From an uncultured Eubacteriales bacterium (GTDB lineage Bacteria; Bacillota; Clostridia; Monoglobales; Monoglobaceae): a DNA stretch of 8,584 nt. The stretch is taken from assembly GCA_905198865.1 (NCBI GenBank), contig CAJKEB010000067.1, positions 1 through 8,584 of the forward strand. The letters run 5' to 3'. Positions 6,289 to 8,584 of the stretch are shown in pieces (the stretch's first letter is position 1; every line of letters starts with the position of its first letter). Made by a program: the position numbers and the translations under genes. The notes beneath the pieces are model-generated. The model had not been told where the DNA came from. It searched no databases and worked only from the letters and a program-made list of their open reading frames with translations.

Positions 6289-8226
6289 ATGAGCGAAAGT
6301 AAAGAAAAGTATTATATAACGACAGCGATTGCGTATACATCACGCAAGCCGCATATAGGCAACACTTACGAAATCGTGCTGACCGACGCAATAGCGCGTT
6401 TCAAGAGGTTTATGGGCTATGACGTATGCTTTTGTACCGGAACGGACGAGCACGGTCAGAAAATCCAGGAGCTTGCCGAGCAGAAGGGAATTACCCCGAA
6501 GCAGCACGTTGACGAGATTGCCGGCGAAATCCGCAGAATTGCCGATATGCTTAATATAAGCTATGACAAGTTCATCCGCACGACTGACGACTATCACGAA
6601 AAGGCAGTACAGAAGATTTTCAACAAGCTCTACGAGCAGGGCGATATTTACAAGTCGGAATACGAAGGCTGGTACTGCACGCCGTGCGAGTCGTTCTGGA
6701 CGGACACTCAGCTGAAGGACGGCAAATGCCCCGACTGCGGTCGTGAGGTTCACAAGACCAAAGAAGAAGCGTACTTCTTTAAGATGAGCAAGTATCAGGA
6801 CAGGCTGATGAAGCATATTGAGGAACACCCTGAGTTCATTCAGCCCGAGTCAAGAAAGAAGGAAATGGTAAACAACTTCTTAAAGCCGGGACTTCAGGAT
6901 CTGTGCGTGTCGCGTACAAGCTTCAGCTGGGGAATCCCTGTCGAGTTTGACCCGAAGCATGTAATCTATGTGTGGATTGACGCGCTCTCGAACTACATCA
7001 CTGCCATCGGCTATTCACCGGATGGCAAGAGTGACGAGTATAAAAAATACTGGCCGGCTGACGTGCATATCATCGGCAAGGATATTCTGAGGTTTCATAC
7101 CATTTACTGGCCTATTATGCTTATGGCTCTCGGCGAACCGCTGCCCAAGCAGGTGTTCGGTCACCCATGGATGCTGTTCGGCGACGAGAAGATGTCAAAG
7201 TCAAGAGGCAACGTGATTTATGCCGATGACCTGGTTAAGCACTTCGGCGTTGACGCAGTCAGATACTATTCGCTCCACGAAATGCCCTTTGCTCAGGACG
7301 GCAATATCACCTATGAGGTGTTCATAAGCCGTTATAATTCCGACCTGGCGAATACACTCGGCAACCTTGTCAACAGAACCGTCGCAATGGTTAATAAGTA
7401 TTTCGGCGGCGTTATCCAGCCGGGCGATGTGCCGGGTGAGTTTGACGATGATATCAAGACAGTTGCCGTAAGTGCAATAGATAAGGTGTCAAATAAGATG
7501 GAGACGCTTCATGTGGCTGACAGCCTTGACGAGATCTGGAAGGTAGTTAACAGAGCGAACAAGTATATTGATGAAACAACGCCGTGGATTTTGGCTAAGA
7601 ACGAAGCAGATAAGCCGAGACTCGGCACAGTCCTTTATAACCTCGTTGAGACAATCAGAATTATAGCAGCGCTACTCTCGCCGTTTATGCCCGAGACATC
7701 GGAGAAGATCAAGGCGCAGATAAACGCTTCTGAACTGAGCAGTGACAGCGTGAGAACCTTCGGAGTAACTAAGGCCGGAACAAAGGTCGGAGCGGCAGAG
7801 CCTATATTTGTGCGTATCGACCTTGATAAGAAGCTTGAGGAGCTTGCCGAGGAATTTGGCGCAGAGGAGGAAGAACCTGCGGTAGAAATCGAGCCGTACA
7901 AGGAGCCTGTCACATTCGACGACTTTGAAAAGCTCGATATCAGAGTGGGCAAGGTCAAGGTGTGTGAAAAGGTGCCGAAGTCGTCAAAGCTGTTAAGATT
8001 TGAGCTTGAAGTCGGCGGCGAAACCAGACAGATTTTGTCTGGCATATCGAAGTATTATAAGCCGGAGGATTTAATCGGCAAGAACGTGCTGTTTATAGCG
8101 AACTTCCCGCCGCGAAAGATGATGGGACTTGAGTCAAACGGCATGATTCTGTCAGCGGAGCATGACGGCAAGCTGGTGCTTGCAACTACACTCGACGATA
8201 TCCAGAGCGGAGCGTGTATTGTATAA
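6289..8226 (+). CDS. metG: Methionyl-tRNA synthetase with C-terminal tRNA-binding domain
   Basis: This class I synthetase charges initiator and elongator tRNA-Met. The 645 residues match the long dimeric form. The Rossmann core begins with TTAIAYTSRKPHIGN (11-25); the HIGH signature reads HIGN (22-25), a variant I associate with clostridial MetRS. A connective-peptide zinc knuckle has four cysteines (C130, C133, C147, C150). KMSKS is at 301-305, followed by the helical anticodon-binding domain (about 340-480), an acidic linker (about 512-540, EEFGAEEEEPAVEIE), and a Trbp111-like OB tRNA-binding domain (about 545-645) that mediates dimerisation. AAAGGA at 6273-6278 sits ten bases before ATG. 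It lies 53 bases after ruvB with no terminator or T-box between, so it is probably transcribed with ruvAB. Confidence 0.97.
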   Translation: MSESKEKYYITTAIAYTSRKPHIGNTYEIVLTDAIARFKRFMGYDVCFCTGTDEHGQKIQELAEQKGITPKQHVDEIAGEIRRIADMLNISYDKFIRTTDDYHEKAVQKIFNKLYEQGDIYKSEYEGWYCTPCESFWTDTQLKDGKCPDCGREVHKTKEEAYFFKMSKYQDRLMKHIEEHPEFIQPESRKKEMVNNFLKPGLQDLCVSRTSFSWGIPVEFDPKHVIYVWIDALSNYITAIGYSPDGKSDEYKKYWPADVHIIGKDILRFHTIYWPIMLMALGEPLPKQVFGHPWMLFGDEKMSKSRGNVIYADDLVKHFGVDAVRYYSLHEMPFAQDGNITYEVFISRYNSDLANTLGNLVNRTVAMVNKYFGGVIQPGDVPGEFDDDIKTVAVSAIDKVSNKMETLHVADSLDEIWKVVNRANKYIDETTPWILAKNEADKPRLGTVLYNLVETIRIIAALLSPFMPETSEKIKAQINASELSSDSVRTFGVTKAGTKVGAAEPIFVRIDLDKKLEELAEEFGAEEEEPAVEIEPYKEPVTFDDFEKLDIRVGKVKVCEKVPKSSKLLRFELEVGGETRQILSGISKYYKPEDLIGKNVLFIANFPPRKMMGLESNGMILSAEHDGKLVLATTLDDIQSGACIV

Positions 8227-8233
8227 TTGTGAC

Positions 8234-8250
8234 CGCAATCTTCGATTGCG
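8234..8250. repeat. 7-bp hairpin just after metG, variant of the end-repeat hairpin
   Basis: CGCAATC (8234-8240), loop TTC and GATTGCG (8244-8250) form a perfect 7-bp stem eight bases after the metG stop. It is followed one base later by ATGCACC (8252-8258). The hairpin in the right-end repeat (8494-8510) has the same stem and loop length and is followed three bases later by the same ATGCACC (8514-8520), although the two stems differ in sequence. No T-run follows, so it is a doubtful terminator, though it could protect the 3' end of the mRNA. Confidence 0.55.
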
Positions 8251-8280
8251 TATGCACCATACTAAGCGTTTGATATAACC

Positions 8281-8328
8281 GTAGGGGCGGATAGTATCCG
8301 CCCGTGGGCGGCTGATAGCCACCCCTAC
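8281..8328. repeat. 48-bp REPIN/BIME-like double hairpin
   Basis: The element is symmetric: GTAG (8281-8284), stem GGGCGGAT (8285-8292), loop AGT, stem ATCCGCCC (8296-8303), GT, stem GGGCGGCT (8306-8313), loop GAT, stem AGCCACCC (8317-8324), CTAC (8325-8328). The first stem is a perfect 8 bp and the second has one C-A mismatch. The outer GTAG and CTAC pair as well, so the whole can fold as a cruciform or three-way junction. A GTAG tetranucleotide beside a hairpin is the layout of REP sequences, and two in inverted orientation form a REPIN/BIME. Whether this clostridial-type element is mobilised by a RAYT/TnpA-REP transposase is inference; none is in the window. Confidence 0.6.
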
Positions 8329-8371
8329 AAATGTCAATAATCAACCTTAGTTTTGCACTACTACAACGTAG

Positions 8372-8430
8372 GCACTCGACATGCAAGGCGAGATACTTAG
8401 TTATGCACTCGATATGCAAAATGAGATACT
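8372..8430. repeat. Tandem pair of 26-base direct repeats
   Basis: Copies at 8372-8397 and 8405-8430 share GCACTCGA, ATGCAA and GAGATACT, differing at 8380/8413 and in the three-base block 8387-8389/8420-8422. The start-to-start period is 33. Each can form a short stem, CTCG with CGAG in the first and CTCG with TGAG in the second, so a C-to-T change keeps pairing through a G-U. A shorter relative, TTAGTTTTGCACT at 8347-8359, resembles TTAGTTATGCACT at 8397-8409. Function unknown. Confidence 0.7.
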
Positions 8431-8455
8431 GTAGGGGGCGGCAGACAGCCGCCCC
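8431..8455. repeat. Solo GTAG hairpin related to the 48-bp element
   Basis: GTAG (8431-8434) is followed by a perfect 8-bp stem, GGGGCGGC (8435-8442), loop AGACA, GCCGCCCC (8448-8455), then TGTTTAG. This has the GTAG-plus-GC-hairpin layout of half of the 8281-8328 element, but no partner in inverted orientation. The stem is very stable and is followed by a short TTT after two bases, so it might also end transcription reading out of metG; the T-run is poor. Confidence 0.6.
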
Positions 8456-8465
8456 TGTTTAGTAG

Positions 8466-8522
8466 TAAAAATTATAGTTTATATGCGGATTATTGCAAGC
8501 AAAGCTTGCAGCCATGCACCGA
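8466..8522. repeat. Inverted-repeat element, right copy
   Basis: This is the inverted counterpart of bases 1-57 (43 of 57 positions identical without gaps). It contains TGCAAGC (8494-8500), loop AAA, GCTTGCA (8504-8510), then GCCATGCACCGA. AAATTATAGTTT (8469-8480) matches the other copy exactly, while the nine bases 8481-8489 are fully diverged. The two copies bracket every gene in the window. Confidence 0.8.
8471..8498 (-). promoter_or_regulatory. Possible promoter inside the right repeat, reading back towards metG
   Basis: On the minus strand TTGCAA (8498 to 8493) is 16 bases from TATAAT (8476 to 8471), the same arrangement as in the left copy. Transcription would run leftward through the solo hairpin and the repeat mosaic, antisense to the metG 3' end. 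Only the box matches and their conservation support it. Confidence 0.25.
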
Positions 8523-8584
8523 CCATGCAATGGGCGGTAATGCAAACTGCGGTAGGTGAGCTGTGAAACAGCGAACACGGAGGT

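Larger units (their letters stand above)
8227..8584. other. Gene-free repeat-rich region after metG
   Basis: No plausible coding sequence lies here on either strand. The region is a mosaic of a 7-bp hairpin after metG, a 48-bp double hairpin, a pair of 26-base direct repeats, a solo GC-rich hairpin and the right copy of the inverted repeat seen at bases 1-57; each is listed separately. No clear terminator with a T-tract directly follows metG. The last stretch (8523-8584) has a small hairpin, GCTGT (8560-8564), GAA, ACAGC (8568-8572), and ends in GGAGGT, which could be the ribosome binding site of a gene just beyond the window. Confidence 0.75.

Noticed and set aside
5645..6391. A 248-codon minus-strand frame across ruvB and the start of metG
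   Set aside because: It is antisense to two well-conserved genes, has no motifs, and spans an intergenic gap with no promoter of its own visible.
8234..8250. The hairpin after metG as a normal rho-independent terminator
   Set aside because: There is no T-tract after the stem (TATGCACC follows), so I list it as a repeat hairpin instead.
8186..8419. A 77-codon minus-strand frame through the repeats after metG
   Set aside because: It translates hairpins and direct repeats, giving low-complexity product; no start signal.
8372..8430. The direct repeats as a short CRISPR array
   Set aside because: The gap between copies is only 7 bases, far too short for a spacer, and there are no cas genes.

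Overview
The window looks like a chromosomal housekeeping locus from a Gram-positive (Firmicutes/Bacillota) anaerobe of class Clostridia, probably a gut-type member of the Oscillospirales/Ruminococcaceae. Supporting points are an IreB-family gene (known from Firmicutes), strong GGAGG-type ribosome binding sites, consensus sigma-A promoters, a clostridial-style MetRS with a fused C-terminal tRNA-binding domain, roughly 50% G+C, and GTAGGGGCGG-type hairpin repeats of a kind I associate with such genomes. The placement rests on reading the proteins, not on a database search.

All seven genes lie on the + strand in two transcription units. Unit 1 (promoter about 86-114) is pheS, a P-loop kinase-like gene, pheT and ireB, closed by a near-perfect stem-loop terminator at 4368-4400. 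Unit 2 starts at a very strong promoter (4523-4551) and carries ruvA, ruvB and metG. The window therefore encodes both subunits of phenylalanyl-tRNA synthetase, methionyl-tRNA synthetase, the RuvAB branch-migration motor, a small regulator of the IreK/PASTA-kinase pathway and one NTP-binding protein of unknown role. Neither synthetase gene has room upstream for a T-box leader.

The unusual gene-level feature is the P-loop kinase-like gene between pheS and pheT. Its junctions are 1 and 2 bases, so the co-transcription of an otherwise tightly paired operon is kept, and it is visibly more AT-rich than its neighbours. RuvA also appears to have lost the glutamate of its acidic pin.

The non-coding ends hold most of the unexplained structure. 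Bases 1-57 and 8466-8522 are inverted copies of one repeat. Each has a 7-bp hairpin and two conserved blocks that match -35 and -10 boxes around a diverged 9-base spacer. After metG (8227-8584) there is no gene but a mosaic of repeats: a hairpin related in layout but not in stem sequence to the end repeats, a symmetric 48-bp double hairpin bounded by GTAG and CTAC (REPIN/BIME-like), a tandem pair of 26-base direct repeats, and a solo GTAG hairpin. I found no tRNA, rRNA, CRISPR array or transposase gene.
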